Shown piece by piece: positions 26,799 to 35,553 of a DNA stretch of 64,000 bases. Source of the DNA: an uncultured Lachnospiraceae bacterium (GTDB lineage Bacteria > Bacillota > Clostridia > Lachnospirales > Lachnospiraceae). The stretch is from positions 372,001-436,000 of the forward strand of contig CAJTQI010000002.1 in the NCBI GenBank assembly GCA_910578645.1, read 5' to 3'. Under the pieces are notes generated by a model. That model was not told where the DNA came from. It did no database searches and saw only the letters and a list, made by a program, of their open reading frames with translations. The translations under genes were made by a program, and so were the position numbers. Every line of letters starts with the position of its first letter. Position 1 is the first letter of the stretch.

Positions 26799-28250
26799 AT
26801 GAGTACAGACAGATATGTAAGTCCTTTATCGGAACGCTATGCCAGCAAGGAGATGCAGTATATTTTCTCTCCTGACATGAAATTCCGCACATGGCGGCAA
26901 TTGTGGATTGCCTTGGCCGAGACAGAGATGGAGCTTGGTTTAAGCCAGAATGGGGAGCCTGTCATCACCCAGGAACAGATTGACGAGTTGAAGGAACATG
27001 CACAGGATATCAATTATGACGTGGCGAAAGCCCGTGAGAAAGAAGTGCGTCATGACGTGATGAGCCATGTGTACGCATATGGCAAGCAGTGTCCCAAGGC
27101 GGCGGGGATTATCCACCTTGGAGCCACGTCCTGTTACGTGGGCGACAATACCGACCTGATTGTGATGCGGGAGGCGCTTAAGTTAGTCAAGAAGAAACTG
27201 GTGAATGTGATAGCCGAACTGGCCAAGTTTGCAGAAGAATACAAGAGCCTGCCGACCCTTGCATTCACCCATTTCCAGCCTGCCCAGCCTACCACGGTAG
27301 GGAAGCGGGCGACTCTGTGGGCGCAGGAGTTTTGTCTTGATTTGGAGGACCTGGATTATGTGTTGTCCACGATGAAGCTGCTCGGCTCGAAAGGGACGAC
27401 GGGTACACAGGCTTCTTTCCTGGAACTTTTCGACGGGGAGCAGGAGACCATTGACAAGATAGACCCTATGATTGCCAAGAAGATGGGCTTTGATAAATGT
27501 TATCCGGTGTCGGGGCAGACTTACTCTCGCAAAGTGGACACGCGGGTGTGCAATGTTCTGTCAGGCATCGCCGCTTCCGCCCACAAGATGTCCAATGATA
27601 TCCGGCTTTTGCAGCATCTGAAAGAAGTAGAAGAGCCTTTTGAGAAGAGCCAGATTGGTTCCTCGGCTATGGCGTACAAGAGGAATCCCATGCGGAGCGA
27701 GCGTATTGCGTCCTTATCCAGATATGTGATGATTGACGCCCTGAATCCTGCCATCACTTCCGCTACCCAGTGGTTTGAACGGACGTTGGATGATTCTGCA
27801 AACAAAAGGCTTTCCATACCGGAGGCGTTTCTTGCCATAGACGGAATATTAGATTTGTGTCTGAATGTAGTGGACGGGCTTGTAGTGTATGATAAGGTTA
27901 TCACGAAGCGTCTGATGAGTGAGCTGCCTTTTATGGCGACGGAGAATATTATGATGGATGCCGTCAAGATGGGTGGTAACCGTCAGGAGCTGCATGAGAA
28001 AATCAGGGAATTGTCCATGGAGGCAGGAGCCAATGTGAAGCGGGAAGGCAGGGAGAACAACCTGCTTGAATTGATAGCGGATGACCCTGGGTTTAACATG
28101 ACTGAGGAGGACTTGTTAAAAACCATGGAACCGTCCAGATATGTGGGGCGTGCGCCATTGCAGACAGAGAGATTTTTGGAGGAAGTTGTGAAACCGATTC
28201 TGGAGGAAAATAAGGAGCTTCTTGGTGTGAAGGCACAGATAAGCGTGTAA
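26799..28250 (+). CDS. purB: Adenylosuccinate lyase
   Basis: A 483-residue fumarase/aspartase-superfamily enzyme that releases fumarate from SAICAR and adenylosuccinate. The signature GSSAMAYKRNPMRSE is near residue 287, with GATSCYVGDNTD near 107 and THFQPAQPTTVGKR near 155. AGGAG precedes the ATG by nine bases. It follows purF closely and is terminated by the hairpin at 28287-28332. Length and motifs fit the family fully. Confidence 0.96.
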   Translation: MSTDRYVSPLSERYASKEMQYIFSPDMKFRTWRQLWIALAETEMELGLSQNGEPVITQEQIDELKEHAQDINYDVAKAREKEVRHDVMSHVYAYGKQCPKAAGIIHLGATSCYVGDNTDLIVMREALKLVKKKLVNVIAELAKFAEEYKSLPTLAFTHFQPAQPTTVGKRATLWAQEFCLDLEDLDYVLSTMKLLGSKGTTGTQASFLELFDGEQETIDKIDPMIAKKMGFDKCYPVSGQTYSRKVDTRVCNVLSGIAASAHKMSNDIRLLQHLKEVEEPFEKSQIGSSAMAYKRNPMRSERIASLSRYVMIDALNPAITSATQWFERTLDDSANKRLSIPEAFLAIDGILDLCLNVVDGLVVYDKVITKRLMSELPFMATENIMMDAVKMGGNRQELHEKIRELSMEAGANVKREGRENNLLELIADDPGFNMTEEDLLKTMEPSRYVGRAPLQTERFLEEVVKPILEENKELLGVKAQISV

Positions 28251-28286
28251 GGTTTTATCATAATCGGGCTCATAAGTATTATAATA

Positions 28287-28332
28287 AATAAGGTTACTGT
28301 AAAACGGTAGGTTTTGCAGTAACCTTATTTAA
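28287..28332 (+). terminator. Intrinsic terminator of the purF-purB operon
   Basis: AATAAGGTTACTG (28287-28299) and CAGTAACCTTATT (28317-28329) form a perfect 13-bp stem. The flanking A and T stretches would let it work in either direction, though the xre gene reading toward it ends about 180 bases away. I see no gene in 28333-28508. Confidence 0.85.
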
Positions 28333-28508
28333 TTTATGCAGCATCTTATAATTAGGAAAGTTCCCGGATGCCTTCTAGCGTGCGAGCCTTAATATTTAGG
28401 ATACGGCATTTTCAGAACGTTACGTAGTATATCGTTTAGAAGGAAAATATGTTCGGGTATGGTTCACACATATAAACTCAGACAAAAATTTAGTATCAAA
28501 TCGGCCTG

Positions 28509-28838
28509 TTATGTCTTATTCCTGTTTACAATTACATTTATAATAGAAAGAATCATATCTTGCTCATCTATTGATGCCCGCTCCCACAAGTAAAGCAACC
28601 GTTCATTTTTTTCCTTGGCCATTGGGTCTGCCGGAATTTCACGCAGGAGGGAATCCACAGGCACACGGAAACATTCCGCCAATAATGCAAGTTTCTCCAA
28701 TGTCACAGAACGCTCCCCACGTTCGATAAATCCAATATACGTTGTTGATACATCGATATATTCTGCAATTTGTTCCTGCGTCAAACCAATTCGCATTCGT
28801 TCTTCCCTGATGCGTTTTCCCAGTATTTTCCTATCCAT
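28509..28838 (-). CDS. XRE-family transcriptional regulator
   Basis: A 109-residue regulator with an N-terminal Cro/CI-type helix-turn-helix (residues 7-60: GLTQEQIAEYIDVSTTYIGF is the HTH core). A C-terminal helical extension (EKNERLLYLWERASIDEQD onward) probably serves dimerisation. It is transcribed divergently from the secreted-protein gene at 29007. Two 13-bp palindromes in the shared intergenic region (28899-28911 and 28922-28934) are good candidates for its operator; one overlaps the -35 box of the neighbour. Autoregulation is likely. No ligand-binding domain is visible. Confidence 0.9.
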   Translation of the reverse strand: MDRKILGKRIREERMRIGLTQEQIAEYIDVSTTYIGFIERGERSVTLEKLALLAECFRVPVDSLLREIPADPMAKEKNERLLYLWERASIDEQDMILSIINVIVNRNKT

Positions 28839-28898
28839 ACGTACTCCTATCCGAAAGTAGACATTTATATTCTACCCGTATCAGTATAAGAAGATAAC

Positions 28899-28934
28899 TA
28901 ACTAATAGTTATGTAAAAAAATAACTATTAGTTG
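28899..28934 (+). promoter_or_regulatory. Paired palindromic operator between the xre and secreted-protein genes
   Basis: TAACTAATAGTTA (28899-28911) and TAACTATTAGTTG (28922-28934) are near-perfect palindromes of 13 bp with centres 23 bp apart, about two helical turns. The second overlaps the first three bases of the -35 box at 28932. This is the usual layout for an XRE repressor dimer pair. Confidence 0.7.
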
Positions 28935-28960
28935 CAAAAGAGGAGGAGAGGTGATATAAT
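28932..28960 (+). promoter_or_regulatory. Promoter of the secreted-protein gene
   Basis: TTGCAA (28932-28937) and a perfect TATAAT (28955-28960) are separated by 17 bases. Since the -10 box contains the ATG at 28959, translation must begin at 29007. Confidence 0.8.
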
Positions 28961-29006
28961 GAGAATCGTTAAATATCAAATTCTAAGTAGAAGGAGGAGC
29001 ATTTTA

Positions 29007-29765
29007 ATGAAAAACAAAAGTATTAAAAGGTTCCTGACTGCGACGCTGGCGGCAACAATGATTATGGCTTCCACATTAACGGTTGCCGCTTCAGGTGGTT
29101 CAGCAGGTTCCCAGGGCTCTACAAGCTCATCAAGTAGTTCATCGAGTAAGAAATCCGAGTCGAAGAGCGAAGAGACGGCCGCAGCCCAGGCAAGTACGTC
29201 AGGTGTACAGGAGAATGCAGGAGGTTCTGCAGATGGTGGTGCAGGCGGTACAGCCAGTGTTGCACCGACGGTGAAGACTTATTCCGCTAACTCTTCGATT
29301 TCCATCGCGGGCACATCGGTTAAGACGACGGTTGCAGGCGCATTTGATGTAAAGACAGTGCAGGGTGCGGCAGTTACCACGCCGCTTGCGGATGTAAAGG
29401 CAAGCCTTGGACTGAAAGGTTCACAGGCACCCTATGTCATGGTTTTTGACACAGACGCCAAGAAGAGCAATCTTGCTATGAAGTGTGTAAATGCCACAGC
29501 AGAAGCGTTAGGCGGCCAGGTGGTAACTTCCCTGAATGTCAATTTAGGCGCAAAAGAAAACGGTAAAATTATATCTTTGTCCAACGGCAACGCAGGCATG
29601 ATGATTGGGCTTCCGAAGAATGCGGATAAGGACAAGACTTATTCCGTAGTATGTGTGCAGCCGGGCGGTGTAATTACGGTTCTCAAAGACCAGGATAGCT
29701 CTCCTGCGACAGTTACATTTGAAATCAAGGCCGGCATTGGTACATATGGTATTGTTGCGAAATAG
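29007..29765 (+). CDS. Secreted Ser/Ala/Gly-rich protein of unknown function
   Basis: A 252-residue protein with a clear signal peptide (basic KNKSIKRF, then a hydrophobic stretch ending near LTVAASGG, residue 24). A low-complexity Ser/Ala/Gly/Gln region, about residues 25-85, probably acts as a linker or wall-spanning segment. A folded C-terminal domain of about 160 residues (from TVKTYSANSSISIAG) follows, which I do not recognise. AAGGAGG lies ten bases before ATG 29007. No sortase motif or lipobox is seen, so it is probably released or loosely wall-bound. It is expected to be controlled by the divergent XRE repressor. Confidence 0.75.
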   Translation: MKNKSIKRFLTATLAATMIMASTLTVAASGGSAGSQGSTSSSSSSSSKKSESKSEETAAAQASTSGVQENAGGSADGGAGGTASVAPTVKTYSANSSISIAGTSVKTTVAGAFDVKTVQGAAVTTPLADVKASLGLKGSQAPYVMVFDTDAKKSNLAMKCVNATAEALGGQVVTSLNVNLGAKENGKIISLSNGNAGMMIGLPKNADKDKTYSVVCVQPGGVITVLKDQDSSPATVTFEIKAGIGTYGIVAK

Positions 29766-29850
29766 CAACACAGTGATAGGCAGTATGTAGGTTGTTGTTT
29801 CCTCATCATGTCCCACACTTCATGATGTGTGAACTACGGCCATATATTGT

Positions 29851-29882
29851 ATTGCCGGGACAATCCGAACTGTCCCGGCAAT
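29851..29882 (+). terminator. Strong hairpin between the secreted-protein gene and the glycan locus
   Basis: ATTGCCGGGACA (29851-29862) and TGTCCCGGCAAT (29871-29882) form a perfect 12-bp GC-rich stem with an 8-base loop. Only three Ts follow, so it is not a textbook terminator, but it sits at the boundary of two transcription units. It also overlaps the ATG at 29881, arguing against that codon as a start. Confidence 0.5.
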
Positions 29883-29967
29883 GTTTGAAATTATTCCAAA
29901 AGACTCCTTGCGTGCGCTTTTTCGGAAGGGCTCCGGGGCAGGTGGATATAAGTTTATGGGGCATCCA

Positions 29968-31758
29968 ATGGAAAATACAGGTGATGTTTTGTTGCAGCAT
30001 GGGGAATCAAAAACAGACAGGCAGAATCTGTTTATTCGGAATCAAATAGGATGGATGACTGCCATAGTGATACTGTTTTGTTTCTGGTTATTTGGAATTG
30101 ACAGTACCTATGGATTTTCTATTTTTCCGGATGAATTTGCATATTGGTCCTATGCGGCGCAAGCTGCGGGCTATGACTGGTCGGATATCATGTCGCTTAG
30201 TTCCTATTTTTCGTATGGGTACGGTTATGTGCTTTTTCCGGTGTTTGTGTTGTGCAAAGATGCAGTTACCGCATACCGTGTTGCGGTTGGGCTGAATTTT
30301 GTTTTTCTTTTTATTGGCTATCTTGCATTGACGGGCACGGTGAAGAGAATGTTAACCGACAGGAATATCCCTGTGGCGCTTTTTTGTGCTTTGGCAGTTA
30401 TCGCGCCTTGGAATCTGTTCTACACACAGATGACAATGACCGAGGTATTTCTGGCAAGCCTATATATGGTAACAGGAAGGATATTGCTTTGTTATTTAGA
30501 AAATAACAGACTGTCGGCGTTAGTTTTATGTGTGTTTGCGCTGATGTTTTTATATATAGTCCATATGCGTGCTATAGGGATAGTACTGTCGGGATTGATT
30601 GTTTTATCCGTTCATATCTGTCTTCGCCGCAAGGAGAAATGGCATCTTTTAGTGGCGGCAAGCCTGGTTGTTTTATTGTTTGTAATAGCAGGTTTTGCCA
30701 AGGAACAGGCTTTTTTAGGTGTATATGGAGGCAGGAACCGGGAGTTTCTTACAGGCAGTGACTATGGCGGGCAGATAGAGAAAATACAATATATTTTTAC
30801 GAAAGACGGATTTTACGACTTGCTTGTTAGTATACTGGGTAAGATTTTATACCTTGGACTTGCCACTTATGGATTGTTTTATTGGGGGAGCTTTGCCTTG
30901 GGAAAACAGTCTGTGAAGTTGTACAGACGGATAAGAAGCCGTGTGGAAGCGACGATGCAGGAAAAGTTTTCTTTGTTTATCCTGTTGTCTGTACTGGCAC
31001 AGGTCATGGTTTCGGCGGTTTACCTTCTGACGCTCGGCGAGGTGGATGACTACACATACGGAAGATACAATGAGTTTGTCATTCCTTTTGTGATGGTACT
31101 TGGGCTTTATGTGCTATGGAGAGAAAGGGCGAAAACGGTCTTTATAGTAACGGGCGGCTTTGCCGTTTTGCAGTTGGCAATGACGTTCCTGGTTGTAAAG
31201 CAGATTACATATACCGGAGTAGATATTTTTTTTGGCTATTTTATGGTAGGAATCAGTTATTTGTATGATGGCGGGGTATTTGCGGCAGGCAGTTTCTATG
31301 CCCGGAACTATCTGTTTTGTGAACTCCTTACGGTGTGTGTGACAGGAATCGTCCTTTTTGGCAGAAGCGTCCCAAAAAGGATGTACATAGTCCTTATGCT
31401 TGCGGTTATGGAGTTTGCCTTGGCCGTACATGCTGATAATTTATATCTGGAGCCTTTCAAAAAAGCAGCTTTCCGGGACAGCAGGATTGCAGATAGGGTA
31501 AATGACATGTGGGAGGAAGGCAGGAGGGTTATCTATATGGATTATGGGTTCCCGTCCTATATCGGCATCCTCCAGTTTATGGCAAGGGATGTTGATATAC
31601 AGATTATGGAACGTAAGGAGTCTGTGGAGGATTACCAAGATGCGATTAGGGAAGATGACCTTGTGATATTCGCCTTTGATGATGAGTCCGTACAGGAATG
31701 GTCGGCGAAGTATGACTATGTAGATACTTATGGGCATTTTACGGTTTTGTACAATTAG
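29968..31758 (+). CDS. Polytopic GT-C-type membrane glycosyltransferase, putative
   Basis: About 596 residues with roughly 12 hydrophobic segments. Early in the protein a loop with acidic residues, FSIFPDEFAYWSYAAQAAG, follows the first membrane span, as in GT-C enzymes that use lipid-linked sugars (GT39/ArnT-like). A soluble C-terminal region with RRVIYMDYGFPSYIGI could be extracytoplasmic. The start is uncertain: ATG 29881 overlaps a strong hairpin. ATG 29968, with GGGG six bases upstream, is used here; 29956 is also possible. It is the first gene of the glycan locus. Acceptor and donor are unknown. Confidence 0.65.
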   Translation: MENTGDVLLQHGESKTDRQNLFIRNQIGWMTAIVILFCFWLFGIDSTYGFSIFPDEFAYWSYAAQAAGYDWSDIMSLSSYFSYGYGYVLFPVFVLCKDAVTAYRVAVGLNFVFLFIGYLALTGTVKRMLTDRNIPVALFCALAVIAPWNLFYTQMTMTEVFLASLYMVTGRILLCYLENNRLSALVLCVFALMFLYIVHMRAIGIVLSGLIVLSVHICLRRKEKWHLLVAASLVVLLFVIAGFAKEQAFLGVYGGRNREFLTGSDYGGQIEKIQYIFTKDGFYDLLVSILGKILYLGLATYGLFYWGSFALGKQSVKLYRRIRSRVEATMQEKFSLFILLSVLAQVMVSAVYLLTLGEVDDYTYGRYNEFVIPFVMVLGLYVLWRERAKTVFIVTGGFAVLQLAMTFLVVKQITYTGVDIFFGYFMVGISYLYDGGVFAAGSFYARNYLFCELLTVCVTGIVLFGRSVPKRMYIVLMLAVMEFALAVHADNLYLEPFKKAAFRDSRIADRVNDMWEEGRRVIYMDYGFPSYIGILQFMARDVDIQIMERKESVEDYQDAIREDDLVIFAFDDESVQEWSAKYDYVDTYGHFTVLYN

Positions 31759-31843
31759 TATGGATAAATTCAGGTTCTTATAACTATGAATAATGAATCT
31801 TAATTCAAAAGATAAAAGAAATGTATACAGAGGAATGAGGGAC

Positions 31844-32941
31844 ATGAAAAAAATTGTTAAAAATGATTTAGAGCGAATTTACAATGGACTTTCCAATGAA
31901 GAAAAGAAAAGGTTTGTTGGCAGTACTGTATTGTTGACAGGCGGCGCCGGTTTTTTGGGATTCTATTTCATTAACTTTCTTACTTACTATAAAAAAGAAT
32001 TAGGCATTGAAAAGATAATATGTTTGGATAATTTTCAAGTAGGCTATCCCAAATGGCTTAAAGATTTGAAAAATGATAATAAAGTAGAATTGCATAAATT
32101 CAATGTAGTTACAGATGATATTGCAAATATTCCCGGCGCTGGTGCGGCAACTCTCATTTATCACATGGCATCAATCGCGTCTCCTATTTTCTACAGAAAA
32201 TATCCAATTGAAACTCTGGACGCCAATATCTGGGGACTGCGCCACTTACTTGATTTTTATTGTGATAAACCGATTAAAGGTTTAGCGTTCTATTCTTCCA
32301 GTGAGATATATGGTGACCCTACGCCAGAAAACATTCCGACGCCAGAGACATACAGGGGGAATGTTGATTGCCAGGGAGCAAGAGCTTGTTATGATGAGTC
32401 GAAACGTTTCGGTGAAACTATGTGTTACCTTTTCCATGAGAAATATAGTATGCCAATTACGATTATTCGTCCATTTAATAATTACGGGCCGGGAATGCGT
32501 TTGAATGATGCCCGCGTGCCGGCGGATTTTGCGAAAGCTATAGTAGAAAACCGTGATATTACTATGTTTTCGGATGGCAGCCCCACCCGTACATTCTGCT
32601 ATGTCAGTGACGCGGTCACAGGATATTTAAAGTGCTTGCTTCATGCCGAGGATTTTTTTGAGGCATTTAATATAGGAATGGATAGGCCGGAGATATCCAT
32701 AAAACAATTGGCGGATGTTTATGTAAATGCCGGAAAGGATATTTTTGGATATACGGGCCATACGGTTTTGGGTGTGTCTGAAGATAAAGAATATCTGGCC
32801 AATAATCCGAACCGTCGGTGTCCTGTGATTGACAAAGCACGCTCTTTGTTGGGATATAATCCGCAGATTGATGTGGAGCAGGGAGTTCGGTACTTCTTGG
32901 AATATATCAAAGAAAGTGAGGCGGATGAGTTGATATGGTAG
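31844..32941 (+). CDS. NAD-dependent epimerase/dehydratase, UDP-glucuronate decarboxylase-like
   Basis: A 365-residue extended SDR enzyme acting on a nucleotide sugar. The NAD motif LLTGGAGFLGFY begins near residue 31, the Ser region YSSSEIYGDP near 147, and the catalytic Tyr/Lys pair in CYDESKRFGE near 183. NNYGPGMRL follows. The ASS.EIYGD...P.PE.YRG..D pattern is like UDP-xylose synthases (UXS), so UDP-glucuronate to UDP-xylose or a 4-keto-pentose intermediate is the best guess. The stop overlaps the next gene's start by seven bases, and that gene encodes a UDP-sugar dehydrogenase that would provide UDP-glucuronate. ATG 31844 is chosen with AGAGGA nine bases upstream. Confidence 0.8.
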   Translation: MKKIVKNDLERIYNGLSNEEKKRFVGSTVLLTGGAGFLGFYFINFLTYYKKELGIEKIICLDNFQVGYPKWLKDLKNDNKVELHKFNVVTDDIANIPGAGAATLIYHMASIASPIFYRKYPIETLDANIWGLRHLLDFYCDKPIKGLAFYSSSEIYGDPTPENIPTPETYRGNVDCQGARACYDESKRFGETMCYLFHEKYSMPITIIRPFNNYGPGMRLNDARVPADFAKAIVENRDITMFSDGSPTRTFCYVSDAVTGYLKCLLHAEDFFEAFNIGMDRPEISIKQLADVYVNAGKDIFGYTGHTVLGVSEDKEYLANNPNRRCPVIDKARSLLGYNPQIDVEQGVRYFLEYIKESEADELIW

Positions 32942-34179
32942 TTACGGTTTTTGGTTTAGGATTTGTAGGATTAACTACTGCAGTCGGATTTGCACAGACA
33001 GGGATTAAGGTGTATGGGATTGATGTTAATCAAGCCAGAGTGGAAACGATTAAGGCGGGAAAGCTGCCTTTTTTTGAACCGGGTCTTGATGAGGCTTTAG
33101 TACATAATTTAAACAGAAATTTTTATCCGACTAATGATGTGGAAAGTGCCGTTAGAGAAAGCGACTGTATTTATTACTGTGTTGGAACCCCATACGGTGA
33201 GAAAGGACAGGCAGATTTAACATATCTGTATGAGGCAGTTCAATCATCTTTGGCATACATAGATGACGGTAAATTTCGTGTTTTGGTTACAAAATCCACG
33301 ATTCCGCCTTCGACGACGGAAGATAAGATAATTCCTTTTGTGGAAAAGATGGGATTTTGTGTTGGAAAGCAGATAGGGGTGGCGAACAATCCTGAATTTT
33401 TACGGGAGGGATGTTGTTGGGATGATTTTATGAATGCCGACCGTATTGTGGCAGGGGTGAGTGACAGGCAGTCCGAGAAAATGTTGCGTACGCTTTACAG
33501 TAAATTTGATATTCCTTTTTATGCAGTTTCCTTAAATACAGGTGAATTTATAAAGTATTTATCGAATGCGCTTCTGGCAACATTAATCAGCTATGCAAAT
33601 GAAATGTCAGTTATTGCAGATACAATAGGGGATATTGATGTGGCGAATGCCTTCCGTATTTTGCATATGGATAAGCGTTGGGGAAGTTGTGTTATGAAAA
33701 CGTATGCTTATCCAGGTTGTGGGTATGGCGGTTATTGCCTGCCGAAGGATACAAATGCTTTGCTTTCGTTAAGCAGAAACAAAGGATATGATGCGGGCAT
33801 ATTGAAGAACGTAATCGAGACGAATGAAAAGATGCCGGAATTTATTGTCAGAAAGATAACTAAAAATATTGACAAGGAAAATAAAATAGGGATTCTGGGG
33901 CTTTCTTTTAAGCCGGGTTCGGATGATGTGAGAGATACACCTGCCGCAAAAGTAATTAGGAAACTCATGAAAGAAGGGTATAGCAATATTATAGCATATG
34001 ACCCGATTGCGGTTGAGGAGTTTCAAAAACACTATGAATTTGATATTGCTTATAGCTATCAGATTATGCAGGCATTGGAGAAAGCAGATATTTTGGTTAT
34101 ATTGACAGCGTGGGAGGAATTCAGGAAAGTCCCAGAGCTGACTGAAAAAGAGATTGTTGATTGCAGATTTATGTTGTGA
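32935..34179 (+). CDS. UDP-glucose/GDP-mannose-type nucleotide-sugar 6-dehydrogenase
   Basis: A 414-residue NAD-dependent enzyme that oxidises a nucleotide sugar twice at C6 to a uronic acid. The Rossmann motif VFGLGFVGL is at the N-terminus, and GTPYGEKGQADL is near residue 84. The active-site Cys is C262 in YPGCGYGGYCLPKD, and the C-terminal NAD/dimer motif GILGLSFKPGSDDVRDTP is near 320. Overlap of seven bases with the UXS-like gene indicates tight coupling. UDP-glucose is the likely substrate; UDP-GlcNAc or GDP-mannose cannot be excluded. Confidence 0.9.
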   Translation: MVVTVFGLGFVGLTTAVGFAQTGIKVYGIDVNQARVETIKAGKLPFFEPGLDEALVHNLNRNFYPTNDVESAVRESDCIYYCVGTPYGEKGQADLTYLYEAVQSSLAYIDDGKFRVLVTKSTIPPSTTEDKIIPFVEKMGFCVGKQIGVANNPEFLREGCCWDDFMNADRIVAGVSDRQSEKMLRTLYSKFDIPFYAVSLNTGEFIKYLSNALLATLISYANEMSVIADTIGDIDVANAFRILHMDKRWGSCVMKTYAYPGCGYGGYCLPKDTNALLSLSRNKGYDAGILKNVIETNEKMPEFIVRKITKNIDKENKIGILGLSFKPGSDDVRDTPAAKVIRKLMKEGYSNIIAYDPIAVEEFQKHYEFDIAYSYQIMQALEKADILVILTAWEEFRKVPELTEKEIVDCRFML

Positions 34180-34194
34180 GAAGGGGAGACGGAT

Positions 34195-35553
34195 ATGTTT
34201 GAAAATATGGATGAAAAACAGGCGAAAAAAAAGATATTAGAGTTGGTATCAGAATATTACCATAAGTATCAGAGCCAGGAAAAGCCATTCGTGCCAGGTG
34301 ATTCTGTCCGTTATGCCGGGAGGGTATATAATCAGGAAGAATTGATAAATGGTGTTGATAGCGTGTTGGAATTTTGGCTGACAGCCGGACGTTATACGGA
34401 GCAGTTGGAGAATACGCTGAAGAAATATTTGAATATTAAGCATGTGGCATTAACAAATTCGGGTTCTTCTGCAAATTTGATTGCATTTATGGCATTGACA
34501 TCTCCGCTTATTAACAAAAACAGGCGTATTTATCCAGGGGATGAAGTAATTACTGTCGCGGCGGCGTTTCCCACAACGGTGACACCGATTATACAGTTTG
34601 GTGCCGTGCCTGTATTTGTAGATATTAAGATTCCTAATTACAATATTGATGTTTCAAAATTAGAGGCGGCTTTGTCGGATAAGACTAAGGCGGTATTTAT
34701 TGCCCATACACTGGGCAATCCTTTTAACGTAAAAGAAGTAAAAAGATTTTGTGACAGACATGATTTATGGCTGATAGAAGATAACTGTGATGCATTGGGA
34801 GCGGAATATATAATTGATGATATTTCAAGAAAGACAGGAACGATTGGGGATATTGGCACATCCAGTTTTTACCCGGCACATCACATGACGATGGGAGAAG
34901 GCGGGGCTGTTTATACGGACAACCCTACTCTTTATCGTGCAATGATGTCATTTCGTGATTGGGGGCGTGACTGTCATTGCCTTGGCGGGCACGATAACAT
35001 GTGTGGGCATCGCTATGATGGGCAGTATGGGGAACTGCCTAAAGGGTATGACCATAAATATGTATATTCACATTTTGGATATAATTTGAAAGTAACAGAT
35101 ATCCAGGCGGCTGTTGCATGTGCGCAGATTAAGAAATTGCCGGAATTTGTTATACGCCGCCGGGAGAATGCCGATTATCTAAGGCTTCAGCTTTCGGATG
35201 CGGCAGAAGAACTATATCTTCCGGAAGTAGACGAAAATGCCGTTCCAAGTTGGTTTGGATTCCCTATTACAGTCAAGAAAGGAATCAGCAGAGACGCGGT
35301 GGTACAAGCACTAGAAGCTAACAATATACAGACAAGAATGTTATTTTCCGGGAATCTGATTAAGCATCCTTGTTTTAATGAAATGCGTAAGGCGAGGAAA
35401 GGTTATCGCATTGTTGGCGGATTGGAGGAGACAGACCGGACGCTGTATGAAACATTTTGGGTAGGTGTATTTCCGGGAATGACCAAGGGTATGTTGGACT
35501 ATATGGCAAAAGTAATTAAGGATGCGGTGGCAAAGGAGAAGGCGGCGAAATGA
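34195..35553 (+). CDS. rfbH: RfbH-type 3-dehydratase (DegT/AHBA family), copy 1
   Basis: A 452-residue PMP and Fe-S dependent enzyme of the RfbH/E1 type, which removes the 3-OH of CDP-4-keto-6-deoxyglucose with a reductase partner. In place of the usual PLP lysine it has His229 in SFYPAHHMTMGEGG, the hallmark of E1. Cysteines DCHC...C (spacing C-X1-C-X7-C), plus the Cys in EDNCDALG 61 residues upstream, fit the E1 [2Fe-2S] pattern. It is paralogous to the gene at 36873. It overlaps the next gene by four bases (ATGA). Substrate assignment for this copy is uncertain, because it sits next to UDP-sugar genes instead of rfbF. Confidence 0.88.
   Translation: MFENMDEKQAKKKILELVSEYYHKYQSQEKPFVPGDSVRYAGRVYNQEELINGVDSVLEFWLTAGRYTEQLENTLKKYLNIKHVALTNSGSSANLIAFMALTSPLINKNRRIYPGDEVITVAAAFPTTVTPIIQFGAVPVFVDIKIPNYNIDVSKLEAALSDKTKAVFIAHTLGNPFNVKEVKRFCDRHDLWLIEDNCDALGAEYIIDDISRKTGTIGDIGTSSFYPAHHMTMGEGGAVYTDNPTLYRAMMSFRDWGRDCHCLGGHDNMCGHRYDGQYGELPKGYDHKYVYSHFGYNLKVTDIQAAVACAQIKKLPEFVIRRRENADYLRLQLSDAAEELYLPEVDENAVPSWFGFPITVKKGISRDAVVQALEANNIQTRMLFSGNLIKHPCFNEMRKARKGYRIVGGLEETDRTLYETFWVGVFPGMTKGMLDYMAKVIKDAVAKEKAAK

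Noticed and set aside
28959..29006. An upstream in-frame ATG for the secreted protein
   Set aside because: The codon lies inside the -10 box TATAAT, so it would not be in the transcript.
31844..32941. CDP-glucose 4,6-dehydratase (RfbG), which would complete the CDP-dideoxy route
   Set aside because: The motifs follow UDP-glucuronate decarboxylases and the gene is coupled to a UDP-sugar dehydrogenase.
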